From CBDDEI01 sp965226775 (lineage in GTDB: Bacteria; Chloroflexota; Dehalococcoidia; SHYD01): DNA of 64,000 nt. The notes under the pieces were generated by a model. The model searched no databases. It saw nothing but the letters and a program-made list of their open reading frames with translations, and had not been told where the DNA came from. Location of the stretch: NCBI GenBank assembly GCA_965226775.1, contig CBDDEI010000002.1, positions 496,001 to 560,000 of the forward strand, read 5' to 3'. Below are positions 41,607-50,284 of the stretch, one piece after another (position 1 is the first letter of the stretch; each line of letters begins with the position of its first letter). The position numbers were made by a program, and so were the translations under genes.

Positions 41607-42032
41607 TTAGACATCGGGGTCGCGTCCCAGTTCAATCTGGGCGCAACGTAGGGCTATGGCGTCATCCAACAACTGGGAGTTCGTTCTCGCCAGTATCACG
41701 ATGTCATCCCGGAGAATGGGGTCGGACATCCTGACCTTGTTCTCGGCTCGCTGCCTCGCACCCTCGTGAGGTGTTCTCACCTTGAATAGGTAGTACGCGA
41801 ACACGAGGACTGCAACCGCAACCACACCGATGAACAGCGCATTCAGAAGCTGTAACACAACAATGGAGAACAGGGGAGCAACACGAGGGCTCGTGCTGAG
41901 AGAGCTATAGGAGGACCAGCCACCGGATACATAGGTTAGGTCATAAAACACCCAAAGTAGCAAAACTGCTGCAAGGATGACCACGACCACCACACCCAAG
42001 GCTATGAGTAGAGTCCTCATGCTACTTCTCAT
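41607..42032 (-). CDS. antisense two-helix membrane protein inside the group II intron
   Basis: A 141-residue ORF runs opposite to the intron. It has an N-terminal helix (IALGVVVVVILAAVLLLWVF), a polar loop (VSGGWSSYSSLSTSPR), a second helix (LLNALFIGVVAVAVLVFAYY) and a ~55-residue charged tail (RTPHEGARQRAENKVRMSDP). Such a clean topology is unlikely by chance. The ORF fills an insertion inside ribozyme sequence, and its last few codons use intron bases (gacatcggggtcgcgtc). It may be an acquired cargo gene. I recognise no family, and its start lacks a strong ribosome-binding site. Confidence 0.5.
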   Translation of the reverse strand: MRSSMRTLLIALGVVVVVILAAVLLLWVFYDLTYVSGGWSSYSSLSTSPRVAPLFSIVVLQLLNALFIGVVAVAVLVFAYYLFKVRTPHEGARQRAENKVRMSDPILRDDIVILARTNSQLLDDAIALRCAQIELGRDPDV

Positions 42033-42207
42033 CGTGAGATCAATCTAGCCGAACCATACCCCCGAAGTCAAACGGAACGCGGGATTGCCTAATGGGGGAG
42101 ACCCCTATGGCAACGGAGCCCTCATAGTAGTCCGAGCCGGGAAAAGCCCGGCACATGGCGAAGGAGGGCAGGTGGTTAAGACGAAACATGAAAGGGAGGT
42201 ACTCGTG

Positions 42208-43992
42208 ATGAGAACCGCCGAAACCGTACTGAACGTCATACGCAATCGCGGAGAACGAGGATTGCCGCTGGAGGATATCTATCGGCAACTGTACAACCGG
42301 GAACTCTATCTGCGGGCCTACGGTCGTCTCTACTCGAACCAGGGAGCGATGACCAAGGGAACCACCGCAGAGACCGTGGACGGAATGTCCCTGGCCAAAA
42401 TCGACCGCATCATCGAAGCCTTGCGCTACGAGCGGTTCCGGTGGACGCCGGTGCGTCGGGTCAACCTTCCCAAACCTAATGGGGGAACCCGTCCTCTGGG
42501 CATACCGACGTGGACGGATAAGCTGCTACAAGAGGTCATCCGGATGATTCTGGAAGCCTACTACGACCCGCAGTTCTCCGACCGCTCTCACGGCTTCCGA
42601 CCCGGCCGGGGGTGCCACACCGCGCTAGGCAACGTGGTCAACTACTGGGCCGGTACTCGCTGGTTCATCGAGGGCGATATCAAAGGGTGCTTCGACAACA
42701 TCGACCATGATGTCCTGTTGTCGGTGCTCGGCGAGAAGCTCCACGACAACCGCTTCCTCAACCTGCTCAAGTACCTACTGAAAGCAGGCTACCTTGAGGA
42801 TTGGACATATGGACACACGTTGAGCGGCACGCCGCAAGGCGGCGTGGTCAGTCCCATCCTCGCCAACATCTACCTAGACCGGTTGGACCAGTTCGTCGAA
42901 AACATGCTCATTCCAGCCCACACCCGAGGCAAAGCCCGAAGAGCCAACCGTCCGTGGAAGGCGTTGAGCGACCGCATTACGCGCCAAAGGAAAGTAGGAA
43001 ATCACGCACTAGCTGCACAGTTGCGCAAGCAAATGCAGCAACTCCCTTCACGTGACCCCTACGACCCAGGCTACCGGCGGCTGCGATACGTCCGCTACGC
43101 AGACGATTTCGTGCTGGGCTATAGCGGGCCAAAGGCCGAAGCCGGGCAGATAAAGGAGTTCTTGGAGACGTTCCTGCGCGACACGCTCAAGCTAGAGCTA
43201 TCCAGGGAGAAAACTCTCATAACCCACGCCACCAGCCAGGCGGCGAGGTTCCTCGGCTACGAACTCATCAACCAACAGGCCAACGACCAACTCGACTCCA
43301 ACGGGAAGCGAAAAATCAATGGCCAAATTGGGTTGCGAGTTCCCGCCAAAGTCATCGAGCAACATTGCCGAGCCTACATGGGCAACGGCAAACCGACACA
43401 CCGCACTGAACTCATACGTGATGATGACTACACCATCATGGACAGGTATCAGGCGGAATTTAGGGGAGTCATCCAGTACTATCTCCTAGCCCACAACGTC
43501 TCCCACTTCGGGAAGCTGCAATGGGTCATGGAGTGTTCGCTGGCCAGAACCCTTGCGAACAAGCACAAGACCTCAACTCGGAAAGTGTTTCGGCGCTACA
43601 AGAGCACCGCACGAACCGAACACGGGGAAAGGGCTTGCCTCAAGGTCGAAGTACAGCGGGGCGATGGGAGACGCCCACTGGTGGCACAGTTCGGTGGCAT
43701 ACCCCTGAAGCGGAACAGGCAGGCCGTCCTCGTAGACCGACAGCCTCAACGGTACAGGACTGAACGCAACGAGCTAATACAGAGGCTTCTAGCGGACACG
43801 TGCGAGATGTGCGGGTCAAAGGTGGACGTGGAAGTTCACCACATCCGCGCGCTCCGCGACCTGAACGTGAAAGGCCAAGGTGAAAAGCCCAAGTGGATAC
43901 AGGTCATGGCGGCGCGGCGGCGCAAGACCCTTGTGGTCTGTCGCTCGTGTCACCTGAACGTTCACAACGGGCATTGGAATCCGCAAACGTAG
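42208..43992 (+). CDS. ltrA: group II intron-encoded reverse transcriptase/maturase with HNH endonuclease
   Basis: This multifunctional protein splices and mobilises its intron. The 594 residues contain the RT palm (PNGGTRPLGIPTWTDKLLQE; DRSHGFRPGRGCHTAL; GDIKGCFDNIDHDVLL) with the catalytic RYADDFVLGYSG box. A maturase domain X follows, then a C-terminal HNH endonuclease: CEMCGSKVDVEVHHIRALRD and VVCRSCHLNVHNG (two Cys pairs and His-His). The ATG at 42208 follows GGGAGG; the frame is open upstream but in ribozyme sequence. All motifs needed for mobility are intact. Confidence 0.95.
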   Translation: MRTAETVLNVIRNRGERGLPLEDIYRQLYNRELYLRAYGRLYSNQGAMTKGTTAETVDGMSLAKIDRIIEALRYERFRWTPVRRVNLPKPNGGTRPLGIPTWTDKLLQEVIRMILEAYYDPQFSDRSHGFRPGRGCHTALGNVVNYWAGTRWFIEGDIKGCFDNIDHDVLLSVLGEKLHDNRFLNLLKYLLKAGYLEDWTYGHTLSGTPQGGVVSPILANIYLDRLDQFVENMLIPAHTRGKARRANRPWKALSDRITRQRKVGNHALAAQLRKQMQQLPSRDPYDPGYRRLRYVRYADDFVLGYSGPKAEAGQIKEFLETFLRDTLKLELSREKTLITHATSQAARFLGYELINQQANDQLDSNGKRKINGQIGLRVPAKVIEQHCRAYMGNGKPTHRTELIRDDDYTIMDRYQAEFRGVIQYYLLAHNVSHFGKLQWVMECSLARTLANKHKTSTRKVFRRYKSTARTEHGERACLKVEVQRGDGRRPLVAQFGGIPLKRNRQAVLVDRQPQRYRTERNELIQRLLADTCEMCGSKVDVEVHHIRALRDLNVKGQGEKPKWIQVMAARRRKTLVVCRSCHLNVHNGHWNPQT

Positions 43993-44006
43993 AAACAACC
44001 ACTGGA

Positions 44007-44103
44007 GAGCCGGATGCGGTGAAAGCCGCACGTCCGGTTCGGAGGGGGGCCGACGGAAAAGTGCTCCGCTAACGTAGAGTAACTCGCCGGCGGCCTACCC
44101 TAC
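44007..44103 (+). ncRNA. group II intron domains V and VI
   Basis: Domain V is the 34-nt hairpin beginning gagccggatgcggtgaaagc and ending cgtccggttc. It has the GAAA tetraloop context and conserved flanks. Domain VI follows as a GC-rich stem (ggggggccg...cggcctaccc) whose A in ggcctaccctac lies 7 nt from the predicted 3' end, the usual branch-point distance. Confidence 0.85.
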
Positions 44104-44201
44104 TCAAAGGCGACTCGCCTCCAGAGGGCGCTTGATGAAGGGGTCTTGCGCCTCCGGCACGCTTCTTAAGAACGACGGAAAGGGGCTGTATCGGAGCAAG
44201 A

Positions 44202-44231
44202 TGCGCAATCTTTCCGCAGCTGTACTATAAT
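44202..44231 (+). promoter_or_regulatory. possible promoter of the KOW mini-protein gene
   Basis: A perfect TATAAT lies at 44226-44231, 84 bp before the ATG. The -35 position (atgcgc) is poor, so support rests on the -10 box alone. Confidence 0.3.
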
Positions 44232-44314
44232 CAGCACGCAAATAGCGACAGCGGCCCCGCAACGGGCCAGCAAAAGAAATCATGGGTACTAGTTTCTTGT
44301 AGGAGGAAAGGTCC

Positions 44315-44506
44315 ATGGCTTTCAAGATCAACGACAAGGTTATGGTGACCGGCGGGCAGTACCAGGGCGCCACCGGCTTCGTTATGGAGATCAAGGATAA
44401 CGAGTCGGCGGCGGGCGCAGACACGATACCGGACAAGTACTACGTGTACCTGAACAACTCCGGCGTCCAGACTTGGTATCCGGAGATGTGGCTGGCAGCA
44501 GGCTAG
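44315..44506 (+). CDS. small KOW-like protein
   Basis: A 63-residue protein. DKVMVTGGQYQGATGFVMEI near the N-terminus has the GxYxGxxGxV pattern of a KOW/SH3-like beta barrel, and YYVYLNNSGVQTWYPEMW forms the remaining strands. KOW modules bind RNA or the transcription/translation machinery, but no other domain is present. AGGAGG is placed 9 nt before the ATG, and a strong terminator follows, so this is an independent, probably well-expressed gene. It sits beside pnp, which fits an RNA-related job, as inference. Confidence 0.65.
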   Translation: MAFKINDKVMVTGGQYQGATGFVMEIKDNESAAGADTIPDKYYVYLNNSGVQTWYPEMWLAAG

Positions 44507-44526
44507 CCTAGCAGCTAAGGATGTTG

Positions 44527-44557
44527 AAAGCCCCCTCGCCTAGGCGAGGGGGCTTTT
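44527..44557. terminator. strong bidirectional Rho-independent terminator
   Basis: A perfect palindrome with a 14-bp arm (aaagccccctcgcc/ggcgagggggcttt) and flanking A and T runs. It ends the plus-strand KOW gene (stop at 44506) and, reversed, the minus-strand pnp gene (stop at 44580). Confidence 0.92.
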
Positions 44558-44579
44558 GCTATCTCTAAAAGTTGCGGGG

Positions 44580-47021
44580 TTATTCCGCGGGTGGAGTGAA
44601 CCCGGAGCCTTGGTTACCGCCGTTACCACCGCCACCGCCAGGGCCGCCGCGATAGCCGCCGCCGCTGTTGCGCGGCCCGCCGCCGCCACGATTACCACCA
44701 CCGCCGCCGCCGTTGCCGCCGCGATAGCCGCCGCCCCCGCCGTTACGAGGTCCGCCGCCACCACTGCCACCACCGCCACGATAACCACCGCCGCCACCAC
44801 CACCACCGCCGGGGCGTCGGTCGCCGTAGCCACCGCCAGGAGGACGGTCGCCGCGATCACGGTAGCCGCCTTCAGCCATACCGCTGCCGCCTGGGGCCGC
44901 GCCGGCTTCTTCGGGCTCACGGGGCTCCCGCGGTTCGCCATTGCCGTCGCCCTCTAAGAGGGCTCGGCGGGAGAGGTTGATACGGCCCATGCGGTCAATC
45001 TCTATGACCTTCACCATGACCTCATCATCAATGTTTACCACATCCTCAACGCTGGGGACGTGGTAGTCGGCCAGCTCGCCAATGCGTACCAACCCTTCTT
45101 TGCCGGGGAGAATCTCCACAAAGGCGCCAAAGTTGGTGATGCGGGTGACCTTGCCGTTGTAGACGCCGCCCATCTCCACCTCTCGGGTGAGGGCTTCGAT
45201 CATCTGGATGGCCTTCAGCGTCTGCTCTTCATTTACCGAACCGATGATCACCGTGCCGTCGTTCTCAACGTCGATGGTGACCTTGGCCTCTTCGGTGATC
45301 TGGCGGATAGTCTTGCCGCCTGGGCCGATGACAAAGCGAATCTTGTCGGGATCGATGTTCAGTTTGGTGAGGCGAGGAGCGTACTTGCTGATGGACTCCC
45401 GGCTGGTGGAGATAGTCTCCAGCATCTTGCCCAGGATGAACGCGCGTCCTTCCGTGGCCTTCCGCAGCGCGTCTTCCAGCACCTCAAAGGAAAGTCCGGC
45501 TATCTTGATGTCCATCTGCAGCGCAGTAACGCCTGCTTCGGTGCCGGCTACCTTAAAGTCCATGTCGCCCATAGCGTCTTCCAACCCGGCAATGTCCGTG
45601 AGGACGGCGTATTTGCCGCCTTCACCCATGATGAGGCCCATAGCCACACCGGCTACGGGAGCGCTGATAGGCACGCCTGCGTCCATGAGGGCCAGGCTGC
45701 TGCCGCACACGCTGCCCATAGAGGTGCTGCCGTTGGAGCTCAGCACGTCGGACACAATGCGGATGGTGTAAGGGAAGCCCTCTTCGTCCGGTAGGGTAGG
45801 CTGGATAGCCCGCTCTGCCAGCGCACCGTGGCCGATCTCGCGACGGCCTACGCCGCCCAGACGCCGTACCTCACCCACGCTGAAGGGTGGGAAGTTGTAA
45901 TGGTGCATGAAGCGCTTGTGTTCTTCGGGAGAAATGTTGTCCAGCTTCTGCCCTTCGCCGGGAGTGCCCAAGGTGACTACGGAGAGCACCTGGGTCTGAC
46001 CACGGGTGAAGAGGCCGGTGCCGTGGGTGCGGGGCAGTACGCCCGTCTCGCACCAGATGTGACGGATCTCGCTGGGAGCGCGGCCGTCTGCCCGGCGCTG
46101 CTCCTCTAGAATGCCCCGTCGCATCTCTTTCTTGATCTCCTGCTGAAAGACGGTCTTGATGTCATCAGCCGGAAACTCTTCGGAAAGGCTTTCGATAAGG
46201 CCGGTAGCCTGGGCGGTAATCTCTTCTTCTCGTTCGGATTTGCCCAGATTGGCTACCGCAGCCAGGATGTCGGTCTTCATGCGAGAAGCAATGGCCTGCA
46301 CCGTCTCGGGGTCGATGACGTGTGGCTCAACCACGCGTTTCTCTTTCCCCGCTAGCTGGACCAGCTCCTGCTGCATGGCGATAATCTCTTGGTTGACCTC
46401 TTGGCCGAACTTGATGGCGTCCAGCATTTTGAGCTCCGGCACCTCTTTGGCGCCGGCCTCTACCATCATCACCGCATCGCTGGAGCCGGCCACTACCAAG
46501 TCAATGAGACTGTTCTCAATGTCGAGGAAGGTGGGGTTGACGGTGAACTCGCCGTCCACCAGACCCACGCGGACACCGCTGACGGGGCCGTTGAAGGGGA
46601 TGCTTGAGAGAGCGAGCGCTGCGGACGCTCCGACGATGCCCAGCACGTCGGGATCGTTCTCCTGGTCCGCAGAGAGCACGGTCACAATGACCTGTACGTC
46701 GTAGCGGAAGCCTTTGGGGAACAGAGGCCGGATGGTGCGGTCTGTCAGTCGGCAGGCCAAGATGGCGTTGGTGGAGGGACGTCCCTCCCGTTTGATGAAG
46801 CCGCCGGGAATCTTTCCCGCGGCGTACATGCGCTCTTCGTAATCAACAGTGAGCGGAAAAAAGTCGGCCCCGACGCGGGGCTCGGGGCTCATGTTCGCAG
46901 AAACCAGAACGACGGAGTCGCCGTATTGGACGACTACTGCGCCGTCTGAGTTGCCCGCGAGCTTACCGGTCTCCATGCTCAGGGTTCGTCCCCCGAGAAC
47001 GCGTTCGACTCGGTGCATCAT
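44580..47021 (-). CDS. pnp: polynucleotide phosphorylase with long Gly-rich tail
   Basis: PNPase is a trimeric phosphorolytic 3'-5' exoribonuclease. Two RNase PH-like domains (first: YEERMYAAGKIPGGFIKREG; second: RTHGTGLFTRGQTQVLSVVT) flank a helical domain. KH (RFVIGPGGKTIRQITEEAKV near residue 560) and S1 (VYNGKVTRITNFGAFVEILP near 630) follow. About 120 residues are then added: an acidic EPREPREPEE stretch and a disordered tail of GGGYRGG/RGG-like blocks. Standard PNPases (~700-730 residues) stop near the S1 domain, so this 813-residue form has an extra RNA-binding-like extension. It starts with ATG-ATG (47016-47021), downstream of rpsO. Confidence 0.95.
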   Translation of the reverse strand: MMHRVERVLGGRTLSMETGKLAGNSDGAVVVQYGDSVVLVSANMSPEPRVGADFFPLTVDYEERMYAAGKIPGGFIKREGRPSTNAILACRLTDRTIRPLFPKGFRYDVQVIVTVLSADQENDPDVLGIVGASAALALSSIPFNGPVSGVRVGLVDGEFTVNPTFLDIENSLIDLVVAGSSDAVMMVEAGAKEVPELKMLDAIKFGQEVNQEIIAMQQELVQLAGKEKRVVEPHVIDPETVQAIASRMKTDILAAVANLGKSEREEEITAQATGLIESLSEEFPADDIKTVFQQEIKKEMRRGILEEQRRADGRAPSEIRHIWCETGVLPRTHGTGLFTRGQTQVLSVVTLGTPGEGQKLDNISPEEHKRFMHHYNFPPFSVGEVRRLGGVGRREIGHGALAERAIQPTLPDEEGFPYTIRIVSDVLSSNGSTSMGSVCGSSLALMDAGVPISAPVAGVAMGLIMGEGGKYAVLTDIAGLEDAMGDMDFKVAGTEAGVTALQMDIKIAGLSFEVLEDALRKATEGRAFILGKMLETISTSRESISKYAPRLTKLNIDPDKIRFVIGPGGKTIRQITEEAKVTIDVENDGTVIIGSVNEEQTLKAIQMIEALTREVEMGGVYNGKVTRITNFGAFVEILPGKEGLVRIGELADYHVPSVEDVVNIDDEVMVKVIEIDRMGRINLSRRALLEGDGNGEPREPREPEEAGAAPGGSGMAEGGYRDRGDRPPGGGYGDRRPGGGGGGGGGYRGGGGSGGGGPRNGGGGGYRGGNGGGGGGNRGGGGPRNSGGGYRGGPGGGGGNGGNQGSGFTPPAE

Positions 47022-47093
47022 ATGTAGTTGTTCCTCCCAGGGTAGGTATGCGCGCGATGCAGAGGGGAGAGAAGGATACTGGGGAATGGCCGC

Positions 47094-47117
47094 AAGCCAC
47101 CCCTGTGAGGGGCTTTT
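47094..47117 (-). promoter_or_regulatory. hairpin in the rpsO-pnp spacer
   Basis: On the minus strand, aaaagcccctcacaggggtggctt folds with a CCCCT/AGGGG stem between rpsO and pnp. In E. coli the pnp leader hairpin is cut by RNase III for autoregulation; the same position makes a similar processing or partial-termination role plausible here. Confidence 0.45.
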
Positions 47118-47168
47118 CCTTGGAGTGGTAAGATCACTACTTAGGGGCGGTGAGGCGAAACCGAAGGG

Positions 47169-47432
47169 TTAGCGGCGCAGACCCAAGCTCGCTATGAGCT
47201 TCTGATAACGGTCAACATCTTGGCGGTTGATGTATGCCAAATGCCGCCTCCTCTGCCCTACCAGGCTGGTAAGGGCCCGCCGGGTGTGGAAGTCATGCTT
47301 ATTGCGGCGGAGATGATCCGTCAGCTGACTGATCCTGGCGGTGAAGATGGCTACTTGGACTTCTGAAGAACCAGTATCAGTCTCGTGGGCGTGATACTTG
47401 TCTATAATTTCCCGCTTTTGTTCTTTATCCAT
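47169..47432 (-). CDS. rpsO: 30S ribosomal protein S15
   Basis: The 87-residue S15 binds 16S rRNA and bridges the subunits. DKEQKREIIDKYHAHETDTG at the start, SSEVQVAIFTARISQLTDHL, HDFHTRRALTSLVGQRRRHL and the C-terminal YQKLIASLGLRR cover the whole conserved protein. I start at the ATG at 47430-47432; the longer frame runs back over the promoter. The pnp gene follows, the classical rpsO-pnp order. Confidence 0.97.
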   Translation of the reverse strand: MDKEQKREIIDKYHAHETDTGSSEVQVAIFTARISQLTDHLRRNKHDFHTRRALTSLVGQRRRHLAYINRQDVDRYQKLIASLGLRR

Positions 47433-47514
47433 ATCTTTTGCTTGACCGTTGCTGTCTGAGCGCCTAGGCGTCGCAACGCCTCTACTCTCTCTTTCTCTTG
47501 CTACTTTCCTGGGC

Positions 47515-47543
47515 AGTATAGCATAGCCCAGGCAGGGGAGCAA
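47515..47543 (-). promoter_or_regulatory. predicted sigma70-type promoter for rpsO-pnp
   Basis: On the minus strand, TTGCTC (47538-47543) and TATACT (47515-47520) are separated by 17 bp, about 85 bp upstream of the rpsO ATG and just after the aquaporin stop. Hexamers and spacing fit a housekeeping promoter. Confidence 0.5.
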
Positions 47544-47548
47544 ACAGC

Positions 47549-48364
47549 TTATTGCTCCCCAAACCCAACCAGGCGCGCCACCCAACCGCCAACGGCTCCT
47601 CCGCTGAGCGGTCCTAGGATGTACACCCAGAACCCGCCCTCCGGTCCCGGAAACGCGATTGGCCCCCAGCCCAGCAATAAGGCCACCACGCGCGGCCCAA
47701 GGTCACGGGCGGGGTTCCAACAGGCCATAGTGATGGGAGCAAAGATGCCGATGAGGAGTGCTACCGTTAGCCCAACAAAGAGGGGCGCTATGTTCCTAGA
47801 GGGAGCCGCGGCGTTAGCGCTGCTGGTGAGGGCAAACACTACGAAGACGAGGATGGCCGTCCCGAATGCCTCTACGGATGCAGCGTGCAGTGGCGATACT
47901 AGCGCGCGCGCCGCTTCGTCTGTGCCGAACATGGCGGGGTTGGGGAAGTAGTCACTCAGGATCATGGCGGAGCGTTCGCTGCCAGGCATTCCCCGCACGA
48001 TTCCCTCTGCCTGCTCAAAGCGCAGCAGGAACGGGCCAAAGAAGAGAGCGGTGCTGAAGCCACCCAGCACGCCACCCAAGAGCTGCGCGCCAATGTAGGG
48101 GCCAAGCCTGCTCAGAGGGAACACACTGCGCCTATGGAGCGCAAAAGCCAGCGACACCGCGGGGTTGATGTGTGCGCCGGAGAGCGTCGCGGATGCGTAG
48201 ATGGCTAGGGTCACTACTACGCCCCACAGGATGGCGACCTGCCAGAGTCCCGAGTACGCGTCGGTGAGCACCGCTGTTGCTACTACACTAGTGCCTAGGC
48301 CCACCAGCAGATACGTGCCGATAAGCTCTCCTAGCAGCGCCCGAGCAAGCGGTGGTTGGTTCAT
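47549..48364 (-). CDS. aquaglyceroporin (MIP family)
   Basis: A 271-residue channel with six hydrophobic helices and two half-helices carrying the NPA boxes: SGAHINPAVSLAF near residue 66 and CWNPARDLGPR near residue 220. The D after the second NPAR is typical of glycerol-conducting GlpF-type channels; pure water channels usually have S or T there. A ~35-residue polar loop (GMPGSERSAMILSDYFPNPA) lies between helices 3 and 4, as in GlpF. The second box begins with Trp (CWNPAR) instead of the common F/MNPAR. There is no glycerol kinase nearby. Confidence 0.87.
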   Translation of the reverse strand: MNQPPLARALLGELIGTYLLVGLGTSVVATAVLTDAYSGLWQVAILWGVVVTLAIYASATLSGAHINPAVSLAFALHRRSVFPLSRLGPYIGAQLLGGVLGGFSTALFFGPFLLRFEQAEGIVRGMPGSERSAMILSDYFPNPAMFGTDEAARALVSPLHAASVEAFGTAILVFVVFALTSSANAAAPSRNIAPLFVGLTVALLIGIFAPITMACWNPARDLGPRVVALLLGWGPIAFPGPEGGFWVYILGPLSGGAVGGWVARLVGFGEQ

Positions 48365-48532
48365 CTATGAATCCTTTGGTGCTACTCCCGGGTAGCACAA
48401 TGTAGGGATTATGGCATAGGCCAGAGCTTTGCGTCACCGCCTTAGCATGGCAGTGCTAGCCGCGTTTAGTGACGTGCTATACTGGGCACGCTTGGACGTG
48501 AAGCCAAAAGAATGAGCAATAGGTAAGGTTCT

Positions 48533-50266
48533 ATGCGTACCCTCCGTCTGGCCATGGCCCAGATAAATAGTACCGTGGGAGACCTGAAGGGGAACTCCCG
48601 CAAGATAGTTGAGGTCGTTCAACAAGCTCGGGATATGGGCGTAGATGTCATCGCATTTCCGGAGATGGCGCTGCCCGGCTACCCCGTGGAAGACCTGCTC
48701 CTCAAGTCGCAGTTCGTCAACGACAACATGCAAGCGTTGCAGGACATCCTCCCCGCTTGCAAGGGCATCACCGCGGTGGTGGGTTATATAGATAGGCAGA
48801 CGGATATTTTCAACGCCGCCGCAGTTATCCATGATGGCGAGCTTAGGGGCGTTTACCACAAGCATTTTCTCCCCAACTACGGCGTCTTTGATGAGAACCG
48901 CTACTTCCAGGCGGGCACGGAAGCGCCTACGTTCGTGGTTCAGGGGGTGACCCTGGGCGTCACCATCTGTGAGGACATCTGGTACCCTAACGGCCCCGCG
49001 GCGCTTCAGGCCGCCGCCAACGCGGAGGTCATCGTCAACATCAACGCCTCGCCCTACCACGTGGAGAAGTGGCGCACGCGCGAGAAGATGCTGGCCACCC
49101 GTGCCATGGACTACGGCGTCATCGTCACCTACACCAACCTGGTGGGCGGCCAGGATGAGCTCGTCTTCGATGGCGGCAGCGTGGTCATCGACGAGCGGGG
49201 CGAGCTGTTAGCGCGCGGCAAGCGGTTCCAGGAAGACCTGGTGGTGGCAGACTTAGAGGTGGAGGGTGTCTTCCGCACCCGTCTGCACGATCCTCGCCGA
49301 CGCAAGGAGCGGCTAGTGGTCAACGCGGAGAACGCTCCGACTACGTACCACCTTTCCGATGCTGCTCCCACGCAACGCCCGCCGCTGCCCGCCGCTGCGA
49401 CCGAAGCTGAGCCCTCCCGCGGCGAAGAGGTCTACCGCGCCCTTACCCTTGGCCTGCAAGATTACGTGCAGAAGAGCGGCTTTCAGAAGGTGGCTCTGGG
49501 CCTCTCTGGCGGCATCGACTCCAGCATCACCGCAGCCATTGCCGCGGATGCCCTAGGCGGCGAGAACGTCGTCGGTGTGGCCATGCCTTCCCGCTTCAAC
49601 TCAGAGGACAGCCTGATAGACGCCCGCATGCTCGCGGACAACCTGGGCATTCGCTTTTCCGTCATCCCTATCGAAGGGATATTTACGTCGTTCCTGCAGA
49701 CCTTAGAGGAACCCTTTGCCGGCACTCAGCCCAACGTAGCGGAAGAGAACGTACAGGCCCGCATCCGCGGCAACCTGCTCATGGCGCTCTCCAACAAGTT
49801 CGGCTGGCTGGTCCTCACCACCGGCAACAAGAGCGAGACCGCTACCGGCTACACCACGTTGTACGGCGACATGGCCGGCGGCTTTGCCGTCGTTAAGGAT
49901 GTGCCCAAGACCTTGGTCTACGAGATTGCTCGCTACCGCAACACCGCGGCCGGGCACGATCTGATTCCGGAGCGGGTCCTCACCAAAGCGCCCACCGCGG
50001 AGCTGCGCTTCAACCAGACGGACCAGGATACCTTGCCCCCTTACGAGCTCCTGGATAGGGTGCTCTTAGCCTACGTGGAGGAAGATCGCAGCTACGATGA
50101 GATGATAGCCTCCGGTCTCCCGGAAGCGGTGGTGCAGCAGGTGATCCGCCTGGTGGACAGCAACGAGTACAAGCGCCGCCAAGCGCCGCCGGGGATTAAG
50201 ATCACACCCCGCGCCTTTGGCCGGGACCGCCGGCTCCCCATCGTCAATCGCTACAAGAGCTTCTAA
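48533..50266 (+). CDS. nadE: glutamine-dependent NAD+ synthetase
   Basis: This enzyme amidates nicotinate adenine dinucleotide to NAD+. The 577 residues comprise an N-terminal nitrilase-type glutaminase, with Glu in FPEMALPGYPVED near residue 44, Lys in GVYHKHFLPNYGVFDE and Cys in VTICEDIWYP near 145. The C-terminal synthetase domain has the ATP-binding loop LGLSGGIDSSITAA near residue 322 and TTGNKSETATGYTTLYGD. An ~30-residue Ala/Pro linker separates the domains. The gene is followed by the GNAT gene after 18 bp, probably one transcript. Confidence 0.95.
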   Translation: MRTLRLAMAQINSTVGDLKGNSRKIVEVVQQARDMGVDVIAFPEMALPGYPVEDLLLKSQFVNDNMQALQDILPACKGITAVVGYIDRQTDIFNAAAVIHDGELRGVYHKHFLPNYGVFDENRYFQAGTEAPTFVVQGVTLGVTICEDIWYPNGPAALQAAANAEVIVNINASPYHVEKWRTREKMLATRAMDYGVIVTYTNLVGGQDELVFDGGSVVIDERGELLARGKRFQEDLVVADLEVEGVFRTRLHDPRRRKERLVVNAENAPTTYHLSDAAPTQRPPLPAAATEAEPSRGEEVYRALTLGLQDYVQKSGFQKVALGLSGGIDSSITAAIAADALGGENVVGVAMPSRFNSEDSLIDARMLADNLGIRFSVIPIEGIFTSFLQTLEEPFAGTQPNVAEENVQARIRGNLLMALSNKFGWLVLTTGNKSETATGYTTLYGDMAGGFAVVKDVPKTLVYEIARYRNTAAGHDLIPERVLTKAPTAELRFNQTDQDTLPPYELLDRVLLAYVEEDRSYDEMIASGLPEAVVQQVIRLVDSNEYKRRQAPPGIKITPRAFGRDRRLPIVNRYKSF

Positions 50267-50284
50267 CTCCACCGAGGCTCCGGC

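Larger units (their letters stand above)
41187..44103 (+). mobile_element. group II intron (about 2.9 kb) with IEP and antisense ORF
   Basis: The 5' end matches the consensus GUGCG (gtgcgccgcg at 41187). Ribozyme-like domain sequence follows to about 41630 and resumes at about 42068 (cggaacgcgggattgcc, then atggcaacggagcc). The intron-encoded protein is at 42208-43992. Domain V is at 44007-44040 and domain VI follows, ending near ggcctaccctac at 44103. The end points are placed by consensus and may be off by a few bases. An extra 440 bp insertion between ribozyme segments carries a minus-strand membrane-protein ORF. Confidence 0.88.
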
